A DNA stretch of 64,000 nucleotides from the NCBI GenBank assembly GCA_963819905.1, contig CAWFXP010000009.1, positions 372,001 through 436,000 on the forward strand, written 5' to 3'. The position numbers were made by a program, and so were the translations under genes. This document shows, in pieces, positions 34,611 through 43,214 of the stretch. The notes beneath the pieces were generated by a model. It was not told where the DNA came from, did not search any database, and saw only the letters and a program-made list of their open reading frames with translations. The number at the start of each line of letters is the position of its first letter. Positions within the stretch are counted from its first letter, which is position 1. Origin of the DNA: CAWCQC01 sp963819905. Lineage in GTDB: Bacteria; Actinomycetota; Thermoleophilia; Gaiellales; Gaiellaceae.

Positions 34611-36259
34611 AGCGCACGGTCAGGGCCGCAGCGGCCTCGCTGACCGCCGGGTCGGCGCTCGTCCTGCTGCCCGCTGCCGTTGCCGCTCCCGGCACGATCG
34701 CGGTCGGCGCAGACGGCGAATCGACGGCCGAGGTGGCCGCTCTCGTCGAGCAGGTCACCGGCAGCGAGCCCGACCTGTCGCTCGAGGCGATCGGGGCGAT
34801 GACCGTTCGGGTTCCGGACGTGGGCGCGGCCCTCGAGGCGCTCGAGGACGTCGAAGGCGTCTCCTTCGTCGAGAAGGTGACCCGCTCGCGCTCGCTCGCG
34901 TTCGTCCCGAACGACCCGCTGACCTCCTACCAGTGGTACCTCGACGCGGTGCAGGCTTTCACGTTCTGGGACCTCCGGCCGGCCCTCGCGCCGGTTCGCG
35001 TCGCGATCGTCGACTCCGGCATCGACATGGGCCATCCCGAGTTCGCCGGGCGCGTCGTCGGCGCCAAGAGCTTCGTCCCGGGCGAGGGCACGGAGGACAC
35101 CGTCGGGCACGGGACGCTGGTGGCGGGCGAGGTGGGAGCCGCGCTCGACAACGGCGAGGGAATCGCCGGCGTCGGCATCTCGGCCGAGCTGCTGATCGCG
35201 AAGGTCGTCGCGCCGGACGGCTCGATCAGCCTCGAGGCCGAGGCCAAGGCGATCCGCTGGGCCGTCGACCGCGGCGCCCGGGTGATCAACCTCAGCCTCG
35301 GCGGGCTTCGCGACCCACGGGACCCCTCGCGCGACCAGTTCTCCGCGCTCGAACAGGCGGCCATCGAGTATGCGCGGTCGAACGGCGCGGTCGTGGTCGC
35401 GGCGGCGGGCAACTGCGATCTCCCCGGGGAGTGCCCGTACCCCTACGCGAGCTATCCGGCCGCGCTCTCGCATGTGGTCGGCGTCGGCGCATTGAATCCG
35501 ACGGCCGGAGTGCCGACCTTCTCGAACCGCGACCCGCGCTACGTCGACCTCGGAGCTCCCGGGGTGCAGATCGTGTCCACGTTCCCGTTCGGGCTCACCT
35601 ACCCGACCTGCGAGCCGCGCGGCTACTCGCTCTGCGCGTCGAACGACCTGATCGCCGGGAACGGCACCTCGTTCTCGGCCCCACTCGTCTCGGCGGCAGC
35701 CGCAGTCGTGCTCGCGCTCTACCCGAACCTCGACGCGAACCAGGTGACGAACATCATCGAGCAGACCGCGACCGACATCGGCAGCATCGGGAGGGACGCG
35801 GGCTCCGGGAACGGACGGCTGAGCGTCCGCGATGCGCTCTCGGCCGCAGCGGTTCCCTCGTTTCCGTACCCCCGCGACGCGCACGAGACAAACGACGACG
35901 CCGGGCAGAAGGCACAGCGGCTCTACGGGTCTCGGCCGTCCGTCCGCGCGACGATCGACTACTACGACGACCCCCAGGACGTCTACGCCGTCTACGCGCG
36001 GGCGGGGCAGCGCCTCCGAGTCTCGGTCGACGGTCCGAAGGGACAGCGCCCGACCCTCGTTCTCTGGCGACCGGGGACGACGCACGTCACGCCGGTGACC
36101 CAAGTTGCCCTGCGGACCGGCAAGATCCTCGCCTTCAAGACCGGCTTCGACCCGGTCGTCTCCGTGCGGGTGAGCCGGTCCGGCTGGTACTACCTCCACA
36201 TGCGGGCGCAGCCGAACTACTACGGCCCGTACCGGCTGACGGTCAGAAAGACCGGCTGA
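34607..36259 (+). CDS. secreted S8 (subtilisin-like) serine protease
   Basis: A 550-residue protease. A basic N-terminus and hydrophobic segment (about 1-27, ending near AVAAPG) act as signal peptide, followed by an inhibitor-like propeptide to about 105. The catalytic triad is Asp136 in AIVDSGID, His168 in GHGTLVAG and Ser355 in NGTSFSAP, with the oxyanion Asn269 in AAAGNCD. The C-terminal region from about 420 (HETNDDAGQKAQ onward) resembles the pre-peptidase beta domain found behind many secreted proteases. The GTG start overlaps the SpoIID stop by GTGA. It probably acts outside the membrane; targets are unknown. Confidence 0.9.
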   Translation: MKRTVRAAAASLTAGSALVLLPAAVAAPGTIAVGADGESTAEVAALVEQVTGSEPDLSLEAIGAMTVRVPDVGAALEALEDVEGVSFVEKVTRSRSLAFVPNDPLTSYQWYLDAVQAFTFWDLRPALAPVRVAIVDSGIDMGHPEFAGRVVGAKSFVPGEGTEDTVGHGTLVAGEVGAALDNGEGIAGVGISAELLIAKVVAPDGSISLEAEAKAIRWAVDRGARVINLSLGGLRDPRDPSRDQFSALEQAAIEYARSNGAVVVAAAGNCDLPGECPYPYASYPAALSHVVGVGALNPTAGVPTFSNRDPRYVDLGAPGVQIVSTFPFGLTYPTCEPRGYSLCASNDLIAGNGTSFSAPLVSAAAAVVLALYPNLDANQVTNIIEQTATDIGSIGRDAGSGNGRLSVRDALSAAAVPSFPYPRDAHETNDDAGQKAQRLYGSRPSVRATIDYYDDPQDVYAVYARAGQRLRVSVDGPKGQRPTLVLWRPGTTHVTPVTQVALRTGKILAFKTGFDPVVSVRVSRSGWYYLHMRAQPNYYGPYRLTVRKTG

Positions 36260-36267
36260 CGGTCAGA
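36231..36267. repeat. tandem 20-base duplication at the subtilase stop codon
   Basis: ACCGGCTGACGGTCAGA occurs at 36231-36247 and again at 36251-36267, a period of 20 bases. The first copy encodes the last residues of the subtilase, the second carries its stop codon and reaches the stop of the convergent acyltransferase gene. A recent slippage duplication is the simplest explanation. It lengthened the C-terminus by a few residues. Confidence 0.6.
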
Positions 36268-36901
36268 GGAGCTCCTCGTCCGGCACCTGGCGGATCGGCT
36301 GTGCCGGGTTGCCGACGACGACGGCGCGGGCAGGGACGTCGGTGAGCACGACGGCGCCGGCGCCGACGAACGCCTCCTCGCCGATCTCGATCCCCGGCAG
36401 GAGCACTGCGCCGCCGCCGATGCGGGCACCGCGACGGATCGTCGGCCCGCGCATCAGCGCCAGGCGCGCCTCCGTGCGGCCCATGAAGTTGTCGTTCGTG
36501 GTGACGACGCCCGGTGCGATGAAGACGTCGTCCTCGAGCTCCGAGTAGGCGGTCACGTAGGCACCGGCCTGGATCCGGCAACGGTGGCCGATCGCGACGT
36601 CGTTCTCGACGAACGCGCCGCGCCCTATGACGACGTCGTCGCCGATCGTGCAGCGCTCACGGAGGCAGGCCTGGTCGCCGACGATGACCCGGCTGCCGAG
36701 GGCCGAGCCGGCGAAGACGACGGCGCCGGCGAGAATCGCCGATCCGGGGCCGACGACGAGGGGCGGCAGAGGCTCCCGCTTTGCGGTCGAGCGCCGGCCG
36801 AGGGTCGGCTGCTTGCCGACGACCGCGTGATCCTCGACGGTGACGTCCTCTCCCAGCTGCGTCCCCTCGTGGACGACGGCGCTCGCGGCGACGGCCGTCA
36901 T
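36263..36901 (-). CDS. hexapeptide-repeat acyltransferase (WbpD/LpxA type)
   Basis: A 212-residue left-handed beta-helix protein with repeated hexapeptide turns (IGDDVVIGRGAFVENDVAIGHRC and others), the TNDNFMGR loop and the terminal GAGAVVLTDVPARAVVVGNPAQ. That end is shared with O- and N-acetyltransferases acting on nucleotide sugars. It is last in an operon with a 2-epimerase, a sugar dehydrogenase and a Gfo/Idh oxidoreductase, and overlaps the latter by ATGA. A role in acetylating an amino-sugar precursor of cell-surface glycan is inferred; acyl donor and sugar are not known. Confidence 0.83.
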   Translation of the reverse strand: MTAVAASAVVHEGTQLGEDVTVEDHAVVGKQPTLGRRSTAKREPLPPLVVGPGSAILAGAVVFAGSALGSRVIVGDQACLRERCTIGDDVVIGRGAFVENDVAIGHRCRIQAGAYVTAYSELEDDVFIAPGVVTTNDNFMGRTEARLALMRGPTIRRGARIGGGAVLLPGIEIGEEAFVGAGAVVLTDVPARAVVVGNPAQPIRQVPDEELL

Positions 36902-37878
36902 GCCGGCTGCTGCTCGAGCGAGCGCTGGAGCTGCTCGAGCGCTCTGACGACTGCGACCCCGTCCCTGGCCGCCTGCCTGGGTTCGCCGGTGCCGCCGACG
37001 AGCGAGAGGAAGTGGCGGCACTCGAGCCGGAGCGGCTCGTCGTTCGCGACGCGCGGGCTGTAGATGTCTCCGCTGCGGGTGCGCCACTCACCGTACGTCC
37101 CGAGCGACTGCTCGGCCGCGCTGTCGTAGACCGTCACCTTGCGGTCGAGCTCCATGTCGTCGAAGACCGCCATCTTCTCGGAGCCGACGACCGTCATCCG
37201 CCGCATCTTGTGCGGGTCGAGCCAGGAGAGGTGCATGTGGGCCACCTTTCCGGACGGGAAGCGCAGGTAGCAGAAGACGACGTCCTCGACCCCGTCCTTG
37301 AGAAAGGACTCCCCGCGCGCCCACAGCTCGCCCGGCTCCTCGCCGAGGAGGAGCAGGATCACCGACAGGTCGTGCACGCCGAGGCTTCCGAGCGCGTTCT
37401 CTTCCGGCCTGATCGTGCCGAGGTTCTGGCGGTTCCCGTAGACGTAGAGGACCTCCCCCAGCTCACCCGAGTCGACGATCTCCTTCAGCTTGCGAACGCC
37501 CGGGTGGTAGAGGAGGAGGTGGCCGGGCATCAGCACCCGCTCCTGCGCCTCCGCCAGGTCGACGAGTTCCTCTGCCTCGCTCGACGCGAGCGCCATCGGC
37601 TTCTCGACGAACACGTGCTTGCCAGCGGCGAGCGCCTGTCGGGCGAGCGCCGCGTGCGTCGGTACCGGCGTCGCGACCACCACTGCCTCGACGGCCTCGT
37701 CCGCGAGCACGTCCTCGAAGCGCTCCGTGAGCTGCGCCGAGGGGAAGCGCGCCCGCAGGCCCTCGACCCGCGCCGAGTCCGCGTCGCAGAGCCAGCGGAG
37801 CTCGGCGAGCTCAGCGAAGTTCCGCGCCAGGTTCGCCCCCCAGCGGCCGAGTCCGACCTGGGCGACGACCGCGCTCAC
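36898..37878 (-). CDS. Gfo/Idh/MocA family sugar oxidoreductase (WbpB-like)
   Basis: A 326-residue NAD(P)-dependent enzyme. The Rossmann motif is GLGRWGANLARNFAEL (about 9-24), and the family signature EKPMALASSEAEELVDLA is present with the conserved Glu-Lys-Pro. Dimer-strand and active-site segment GHLLLYHPGVRKLKEIV follow. It oxidises C3 of a nucleotide sugar in WbpB-like pathways, but other members act on free sugars. The GTG start overlaps the preceding dehydrogenase stop, and the stop overlaps the acyltransferase ATG. Context is the main reason for the WbpB-like label. Confidence 0.85.
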   Translation of the reverse strand: MSAVVAQVGLGRWGANLARNFAELAELRWLCDADSARVEGLRARFPSAQLTERFEDVLADEAVEAVVVATPVPTHAALARQALAAGKHVFVEKPMALASSEAEELVDLAEAQERVLMPGHLLLYHPGVRKLKEIVDSGELGEVLYVYGNRQNLGTIRPEENALGSLGVHDLSVILLLLGEEPGELWARGESFLKDGVEDVVFCYLRFPSGKVAHMHLSWLDPHKMRRMTVVGSEKMAVFDDMELDRKVTVYDSAAEQSLGTYGEWRTRSGDIYSPRVANDEPLRLECRHFLSLVGGTGEPRQAARDGVAVVRALEQLQRSLEQQPA

Positions 37879-39141
37879 AGCTTCCACACCTTCCGGCCGG
37901 CGCTTCCGTTCATCCCGGTCGCGTTGCGAAGGTCGACGACAAGGCGCGCGCGCTCCGGGAGCGCCGGGTAGTCGATGCCGGCGTGCGCGGTGACGATCAC
38001 GACGCAGTCGGCGGTGTCGAGCGCCGCGTCGAGGTCCTCCGAGGCGAGCCCGAGCGCGGGGAGCTCCGGCACGTGGGCGTCCGTGTAACCGATCTCGGCG
38101 CCGCTCTCCGTCAGGAGCTCCATCAGCCGGAGGGAGGGAGACTCCCGCACGTCGCCGACGTTCTCCTTGTACGAGACCCCGAGCAGATGGACACGGCTGC
38201 CTTTGAGCGCGAGGCCCTGCTCGTTCAGCGCCCGCCCGATCTTCTGGTAGCAGAAGGAGGGCATGTTCTCGTTGATCTTCCCGGCCAGCTCGATGAACTC
38301 CGTGTAGAAGTCGAACTCGCGCGCCTTCCAGGAGAGGTAGAAGGGGTCGACCGGCAGGCAGTGCCCGCCGAGGCCGGGCCCCGGCTTGAAGCTCATGAAC
38401 CCGAACGGCTTCGTCGCGGCCGCCTCGACGACCTCCCAGACGTCGACGCCGATCCGGTCGCACAGCTGCGCGAGCTCGTTGACGAGGGCGATGTTGACCG
38501 AGCGGAAGATGTTCTCGAGCAGCTTCACGAGCTCCGCCGCGTCCGGCGAGGACACGGGCACGATGGTCTCGAGGGCGCGGCCGTAGAAGGCGCTCGCGCG
38601 CTCGGTGCACGCTTCCGTGAGCCCGCCGACGATCTTCGGCGTGTTGCGCGTCGTCCAGTCCGTTCGTCCAGGGTCGACCCGCTCCGGCGAGAAGGCGAGG
38701 TGGAAGTCCTCGCCGGCGACGAGGCCGCCCTGCTCGAGGATCGGCCTCAGCTCCTCCCGCGTCGTTCCGGGATACGTCGTCGACTCGAGCACGACGAGGT
38801 GTCCCCGGCGAAGGCGGCGCTGGAGCTCCCGGCCGGCCCCGAGGACGATCGACAGGTCGGGCTCGCGCTGCCTCGTCAGCGGGGTGGGAAGCGCGATGAG
38901 GACGGCGTCCGTCTCGGCGGTGACGTCGTAGTCGGTCGTCGCGCCCAGAAGCCCCTCGCCGACGAGGCCGCGGACGGTGTCCCCGGGGACGTCGTCGATG
39001 TGGCTCTCGCCGCGATTGATCCCCTCGACGACGCGCTGCGTCGATGTCGACGAGAACCGTCGGGACACCGGCCTCGGCGAAGACCTGCGCCAGTGGCAGG
39101 CCGACGTAACCGGCGCCGATGACCGAGAGCTCTCTGGTCAC
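37875..39141 (-). pseudogene. UDP-sugar (UDP-GlcNAc/ManNAc) 6-dehydrogenase, one-base frameshift
   Basis: The GTG at 39141 starts VTRELSVIGAGYVGLPLAQVF and LVDID. Near 39047 the frame moves to TQRVVEGINRGESHIDD and runs to 37875, with TYPGTTREELRP, the catalytic Cys region GLGGHCLPVDPFYLSWKA and the C-terminal YKENVGDVRESPSLR. Deleting one G restores a normal protein of about 421 residues. It forms the nucleotide-sugar uronic acid (WbpA/WecC type). Both ends overlap neighbours by GTGA, as an intact gene would. The indel may be an assembly error; a true loss would block the pathway. Confidence 0.82.
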
Positions 39142-40200
39142 AGCCGCCCCATCGTACAGAGCAGGTCTGCGATCCGAACCGCGGCCTCGCCGTCTCCGTA
39201 GAGCGCCGGATGCTCCGTCGCGGGAGCGGCCTCGGCGACGGCCGCGAGAATCAGGTCGGGATCGTCGCTGACGAGGCGGTTCCAGCCCACCTCGACCGTC
39301 TCCACCCACTCGGTCGACGTCCGCAGCGTCACGCACGGGACGGAGTACCAGTAGGCCTCCTTCTGAACGCCTCCCGAATCGGTGAGGACGAGGCGAGCCT
39401 GGGAGGCGAGCGCGGCGAAGTCGATGTACCCGGCCGGCGGCACGAGCCGAACGTGTGGCTCGAGCGCGATCCGGTTCGCGGAGAGCGCCTCGACCGTGCG
39501 CGGATGCGCGGGAAAGACGATCGGCTCCGAGAGCGCGTTCAGGGCGCCGACGATTCGCGCGAGCGACGCCGAGCGGACGTTCGCCTCCCGGTGGAGGGTG
39601 AGGAGCAGATACTCCCCCGGCTTCACGCCGACGCTTTCGAGCGCGCGTGAGCGCTCGCGCGCGAGCGGCGCGAGCCGGAGGTTTGCATCGAGCATGACGT
39701 CCCCGACGACGTGAACGCCTGCGGTGATCGCCTCCGCGGCGAGATTTCGGACGGCAGCCTCGCTGGGGCAGAAGAGGAACGTGGAGAGGCGGTCGACGAC
39801 GACGCGGTTCAGCTCCTCCGGCATCGAAGCGGTCGAACGAGCGGAGCCCCGCCTCGACATGGGCGACCGGCGTGCCGAGCTTGGCCGCCGCGAGCGTTCC
39901 CGCGAGCGTCGAGTTGGTGTCGCCGTAGACGAGCACGGCATCCGGTTGCTGCTCGACGACGGCGCGCTCGATCCCGGGCAGCATGCGGGCCGTCTGCTCG
40001 GCATGGGTCCCCGAGCCGGCCTCCAGCCGGTACGCCGGCGGGTCGAGCCCGAGCTCGTCGAAGAAGATCTCCGACAGCTCCCGGTCGTAGTGCTGGCCGG
40101 TGTGCAGCACAACCTCCTCGCACCGCCCCCGAAGGGCCAGCGAGAGCGGCCCGGACTTGATGAACTGGGGCCTGTTCCCGACGACGGAGAGAATGCGCAC
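39138..40200 (-). pseudogene. UDP-N-acetylglucosamine 2-epimerase, one-base frameshift
   Basis: GTG at 40200 starts VVGNRPQFIKSGPL. The first frame includes HTGQHYDRELSEIFFDEL, YGDTNSTLAGTLAAAKLG and HVEAGLRSFDRF. Near 39828 an extra G moves the frame. The rest (MPEELNRVVVDRLS, LTLHREANV, VLTDSGGVQKEAYWYSVP) follows to 39138. Repair gives about 353 residues, the size of WecB/WbpI. The enzyme makes UDP-ManNAc or its 3-acetamido acid. It is first in the minus-strand sugar operon. The 158 bases before it lead to the tRNA-Lys. Confidence 0.82.
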
Positions 40201-40357
40201 GCAGCCGAGGTTACGGGAGCGGCTGGGCGGCAGGCGGCAGTGATCCAGCCCGCGTGCGAGCCGCGGATCCGCGCCGACGTATGGCGGTCAAGGCGGCGCT
40301 CGGTGCGTCCAAGAGCCGTCCGGGAGGACGGCGACCCGGGGCTATACTGGCCCGCCG

Positions 40358-40430
40358 GGGCCGTTAGCTCAGCTGGTAGAGCAGGGGACTCTTAATCCCA
40401 AGGTCGAAGGTTCGAATCCTTCACGGCCCA
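40358..40430 (+). tRNA. tRNA-Lys (anticodon CTT)
   Basis: A 73-base cloverleaf: acceptor GGGCCGT/ACGGCCC, D arm GCTC..GAGC, anticodon loop CTCTTAA with CTT (reads AAG), T arm GAAGG-TTCGAAT-CCTTC and discriminator A. CCA is not encoded. The first anticodon-stem pair is a G-A mismatch, leaving four good pairs. A TATACT hexamer at 40343-40348 is a plausible -10. The 3' half is copied imperfectly at 45212-45250, which marks this tRNA as an integration site. Confidence 0.93.
40391..40430 (+). repeat. attL: tRNA-Lys 3' half
   Basis: The 40 bases from the anticodon loop to the end of the tRNA form the intact copy of the repeat. Tyrosine-recombinase elements commonly use exactly this part of a tRNA gene as their attachment core. 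Its partner is at 45212-45250. Confidence 0.68.
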
Positions 40431-40589
40431 TTCGGGGCTTGGCTGAGCGCAAACCCGCATGGCTCCATGAGTCAGGCGTGTCAGATGTGTCGGGAATGCT
40501 CATCTGGTGCTGTCCCCGGTGCTGTCCTCGGCCGGGAGTGGTGAGCGCCGACGCCGGGGCTGGCCCGAGCGCGGCTCGACCGACCTGCC

Positions 40590-40990
40590 CTAGGTGCCGC
40601 TCTCGAGTCGTCGCTTCAGGTTCCGCTGATTCCTAGGCATCTCCGTGCGCGCCTGCCGACGCACAACGAGCGGCAAGAGCAGCTTGCCGATTCCGTGCCC
40701 TTCAAAGTCGAGCGCAATCTGTCAGGCGCGAACGCTCGCCGTCCCCAAGCTCCTCGATCGTGCCTTTGACGATCCCCCTGACCGGGCCGTCGACGCCGCG
40801 AATCGCCCAGCTGCTCGGACGGTTCAGCTCAGTCAACTCCACGGTCATCGCGTGCTCACGGCGACCGACCCGCCGGGTGACCACGGCGACCCTTGCCGGA
40901 TGGCTTCGGGCGAGGAGAGGGCGACGGCAACCTCTGCGGCGAAGCTGTGAGACCGAATTCCTACCGCCCCGCGCACCGACGCGACGATGC
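40590..40990 (-). pseudogene. SRPBCC (polyketide cyclase-like) protein remnant
   Basis: Two minus-strand frames carry consecutive parts of one SRPBCC protein. From about 40860 to 40715: VTRRVGRREHAMTVELTEL, then WAIRGVDGPVRGIVKGTIEEL and GERSRLT. After a one-base frame change: IALDFEGHGIGKLLLPLVVRR and a basic helix ending in TAG at 40590. The N-terminal third (AAEVAVALSSPEAIRQ, still another frame, near 40950) is also split off. It has at least two frame changes and no clear start. It is the first sequence after the tRNA and could belong to the island or to the old flank. Confidence 0.55.
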
Positions 40991-41079
40991 GAGTCGAAGA
41001 CAATACGTGCGTCCACGCTTGACGGGTGTCGGACGATGCGCCATGCCCGGGTGGCTCGGCCTGGTTAGGATCAGGACCG

Positions 41080-42387
41080 ATGGTGCTGCGGGTTGTGTCT
41101 AGGCGCTGGTCTCGCCTCGTCTTGTTGCTTGCGGGGCTTGCCGCGCTCGCCACGTGCGGCTCTGCGCAGGCGCACGCGGTGAAGGCTGATTCCGTGCGGC
41201 AGATCGAGTCGCAATCGGCTCGGCGGATTACCGTCGGCGCCGTGCTCGATCTCTCGGCCGGCTGGACCGCGTTGGGGCAGTCGAGCAGGGTTGCGCTGCG
41301 GTTGGCCGTTTCCGATGCGAATGCTGCTCTTCGCCGTCGTGGTCTTGCCGATCGGGTCGTGCTGCGGATCAGCGATGCCGCCGGGAGTCCTGCGGAGGCG
41401 GCTCGGGCTGTGCGGCGTCTGGCTCGTGCCGGGGCGCGAATCATCGTCGGGCCGGAGGGGAGCTCGGAGGTGGCGGCAGCCAAGCCGGTCGCGGATGAGT
41501 TGAAGGTGATCCTCGTCAGTCAAGGCTCGACGGCGCACTCGCTGGCCGTCCGTGACTGGGTGTTTCGCTTCGTTCCTGACGATGTTCAGGAGACGCAAGC
41601 TGCCGCAGCCCTGATCGCCCACGACGGGGTGACCGCGATCGTCCCGATCTGGCGAGACGACACGGGCAATGCCGGGCTTGCGAGTTCGATCCGCCCGGCC
41701 GTGAATGCCGAAGGAGGCACGGTCTCCGAGGGTGTCCCCTACGCGAGCGATAGTCCCGATTTCCCGACCGCCGTTCAGTCGCTCTCCGAGCAGGTTGTGG
41801 CGGCGATCGCGGCGAACGGCGCCGAGAAGACGGCCGTGTACCTTGCCGGGTTCGACGAAGTCGTCGATCTGCTCGTGCTGGCCGCAAACGATCCTGTTCT
41901 CTCGTCGGTGCGCTGGTACGGGAGCGACGGAGTCGCATTGACACCAGCCTTGATCGCGAACGAGGCGGCTTCGGCGTTTGCGGCCAAGGCCGGGTATCCG
42001 AATCCGACACTCGGGCTCGACGAGGCGGCCGAGCGGCGCTCAGCGGCTCTTCGGGCGAGGATCGAGGCCGACCTCGGCCGACAGGCGGACGCGTTCACGC
42101 TCGCCGCCTACGACGCGCTTCGCGTCGGCGTCGACTCGATCGTCGTCGCCGGACGGAAGGCCTCGAAGGTACGCCTGAGGAGGGCCTTCATTGCCCGAGC
42201 GGACGGCTACCTGGGCATGAGCGGTCTGATCGAACTCAACAGCGCCGGGGATCGCGCCTTCGGAAGCTTTGACTTCTTCTCCGTCTGCCCGACAGACTCG
42301 GGGTATGAGTGGCTTCGCACCTGGAGCTTCCTCGTCCCGCGCCCGGGCGGCGGCACGCTCGTCGAGCGCTCCAACTGCACGATGTAG
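41080..42387 (+). CDS. ABC-type periplasmic substrate-binding protein (branched-chain amino acid/Peripla_BP_6 type)
   Basis: A 435-residue exported protein. A Sec signal peptide ends near SAQAHA, after RRWSRLVLLLAGLAALATCG. The mature part has the two-lobed type I fold: ITVGAVLDLSAGWTALGQSS (ligand-binding start), ARIIVGPEGSSEVAAAKPV, LVSQGSTAHSLAVRDWVFRF, TAVYLAGFDEVVDLLVLA and ADGYLGMSGLIELNSAGDR near the end. The ATG at 41080 is chosen because it directly precedes the signal peptide. No permease or ATPase gene is next to it, so it is an orphan receptor, possibly a sensor. The Cys in the leader lacks the Gly/Ala/Ser expected before a lipobox cysteine. Confidence 0.83.
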   Translation: MVLRVVSRRWSRLVLLLAGLAALATCGSAQAHAVKADSVRQIESQSARRITVGAVLDLSAGWTALGQSSRVALRLAVSDANAALRRRGLADRVVLRISDAAGSPAEAARAVRRLARAGARIIVGPEGSSEVAAAKPVADELKVILVSQGSTAHSLAVRDWVFRFVPDDVQETQAAAALIAHDGVTAIVPIWRDDTGNAGLASSIRPAVNAEGGTVSEGVPYASDSPDFPTAVQSLSEQVVAAIAANGAEKTAVYLAGFDEVVDLLVLAANDPVLSSVRWYGSDGVALTPALIANEAASAFAAKAGYPNPTLGLDEAAERRSAALRARIEADLGRQADAFTLAAYDALRVGVDSIVVAGRKASKVRLRRAFIARADGYLGMSGLIELNSAGDRAFGSFDFFSVCPTDSGYEWLRTWSFLVPRPGGGTLVERSNCTM

Positions 42388-42588
42388 CGCCGAGATCCCG
42401 GTCGGGGGGAGGGGTCGGATAGGTGTGCGTTCTTGCGGCACCCCACCTAGCCAACCCTTTGTCGGCCGGGTCAGTATGCGCGGGTCGAGGACGCGACGGG
42501 CTGGCGAGGACGCGCCCGTGTTCGGTTTGCCGGACGCGCCCTCGCAGCGTCCGGGAGCTGGCGGCACCGCGCGCCACGGCGCTGCTCA

Positions 42589-42741
42589 GACTTCGACGGC
42601 TTCCTGCCTCCGAGCAAGGCAGCGCAAGTGCAGGGCGTCTCGCTCGAAGAGCTGGCGGGCCTCTGCGATCGGGGGATGCTGTCCACCAAGCGAGTCGGCA
42701 CGACGACATACGTCCGGCCGGCGGCGGTCTGGCGGCGATGA
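42589..42741 (+). pseudogene. excisionase-like helix-turn-helix remnant
   Basis: A frame ending in TGA at 42739-42741 encodes the pattern FLPPSKAAQVQGVSLEELAG, then a short turn (LCDRGMLSTKRVG) and TTTYVRPAAVWRR. This is the layout of the MerR-like helix-turn-helix used by excisionases and small phage regulators. No ATG, GTG or TTG precedes the homology in this frame after the upstream stop at 42448. The 5' end is therefore broken, or the true start lies behind an indel. Its TGA overlaps the next small ORF as ATGA. It supports a mobile origin for this segment. Confidence 0.45.
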
Positions 42742-42923
42742 GATTCCGCTGCGATCAGTGTGGCGCAGTCTACTCGCACCCGGCTTCGGCTTTCTCCTGC
42801 TGCCTGCGCCGAGCGCCGCGAGAACCGACGCACGAGGAAGCGAGCCGCGTCAAGGCCGAGCACTGTTCGCGGCTCAACTTCCCCGAGTGGTCGGCTACCG
42901 GTCTGTCGCGGCCTCGCCCCTGA
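42738..42923 (+). CDS. small zinc-ribbon-like ORF (61 aa)
   Basis: A 61-residue ORF whose first third has paired cysteines (FRCDQCGAVYSHP, then a Cys-Cys about 13 residues later), as in a treble-clef or zinc-ribbon knuckle. The rest is basic and low in hydrophobic residues (RRAPREPTHEEASRV). It overlaps the excisionase-like stop by ATGA, an arrangement expected of a real small operon. The protein could bind nucleic acid. No family is assigned. Confidence 0.4.
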   Translation: MRFRCDQCGAVYSHPASAFSCCLRRAPREPTHEEASRVKAEHCSRLNFPEWSATGLSRPRP

Positions 42924-42953
42924 GCCGACGGCCCGGCAGCGAGGACGGCCAGG

Positions 42954-43085
42954 CTAGGAGACGCTGATGAGCCGCTTAATGGAACGGCCGACTAGAGCGA
43001 CCGTTCCAACCGCGACCGCTGATCCGAGCGCAATCAGGTTCGTCGTAGTGCAGGTTCGGCAAGCGTTGCAACAAATGGCGACCAT
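42954..43085 (-). CDS. putative small Cys-rich membrane protein (43 aa)
   Basis: A minus-strand ORF of 43 residues starting at ATG 43085: a cysteine-rich start (VAICCNACRTCTTT), one clear hydrophobic helix (LIALGSAVAVGTVALVG) and a basic tail (RSIKRLISVS). The charge pattern places the tail in the cytoplasm. A longer in-frame ORF extends upstream on this strand to 43421, but that part reads like shadow of the plus-strand membrane protein. Low confidence; codon use is not strongly informative. Confidence 0.3.
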   Translation of the reverse strand: MVAICCNACRTCTTTNLIALGSAVAVGTVALVGRSIKRLISVS

Positions 43086-43214
43086 TGGCGCGTGCTCGGA
43101 CGCACGGTTCGCGATCGGGAGCATCCGAGCGTTAAGGCGATCAAGCATCACGTCGAAGTCTAGTCCGCGCCCGCATCCGTGAGACCGAGGACGAGCACAA
43201 GGCAGACTGACGGG

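Noticed and set aside
36898..40200. One 1100-codon minus-strand frame
   Set aside because: It only joins the start of the 2-epimerase, a shadow middle and the Gfo/Idh gene because two one-base indels shift the true frames. The protein families show four separate genes.
42388..42600. Possible tyrosine recombinase C-terminal remnant
   Set aside because: A few residues in the translated frames looked vaguely integrase-like (VFG near an acidic stretch), but no Arg-His-x-x-Arg or active-site Tyr pattern could be found on either strand.
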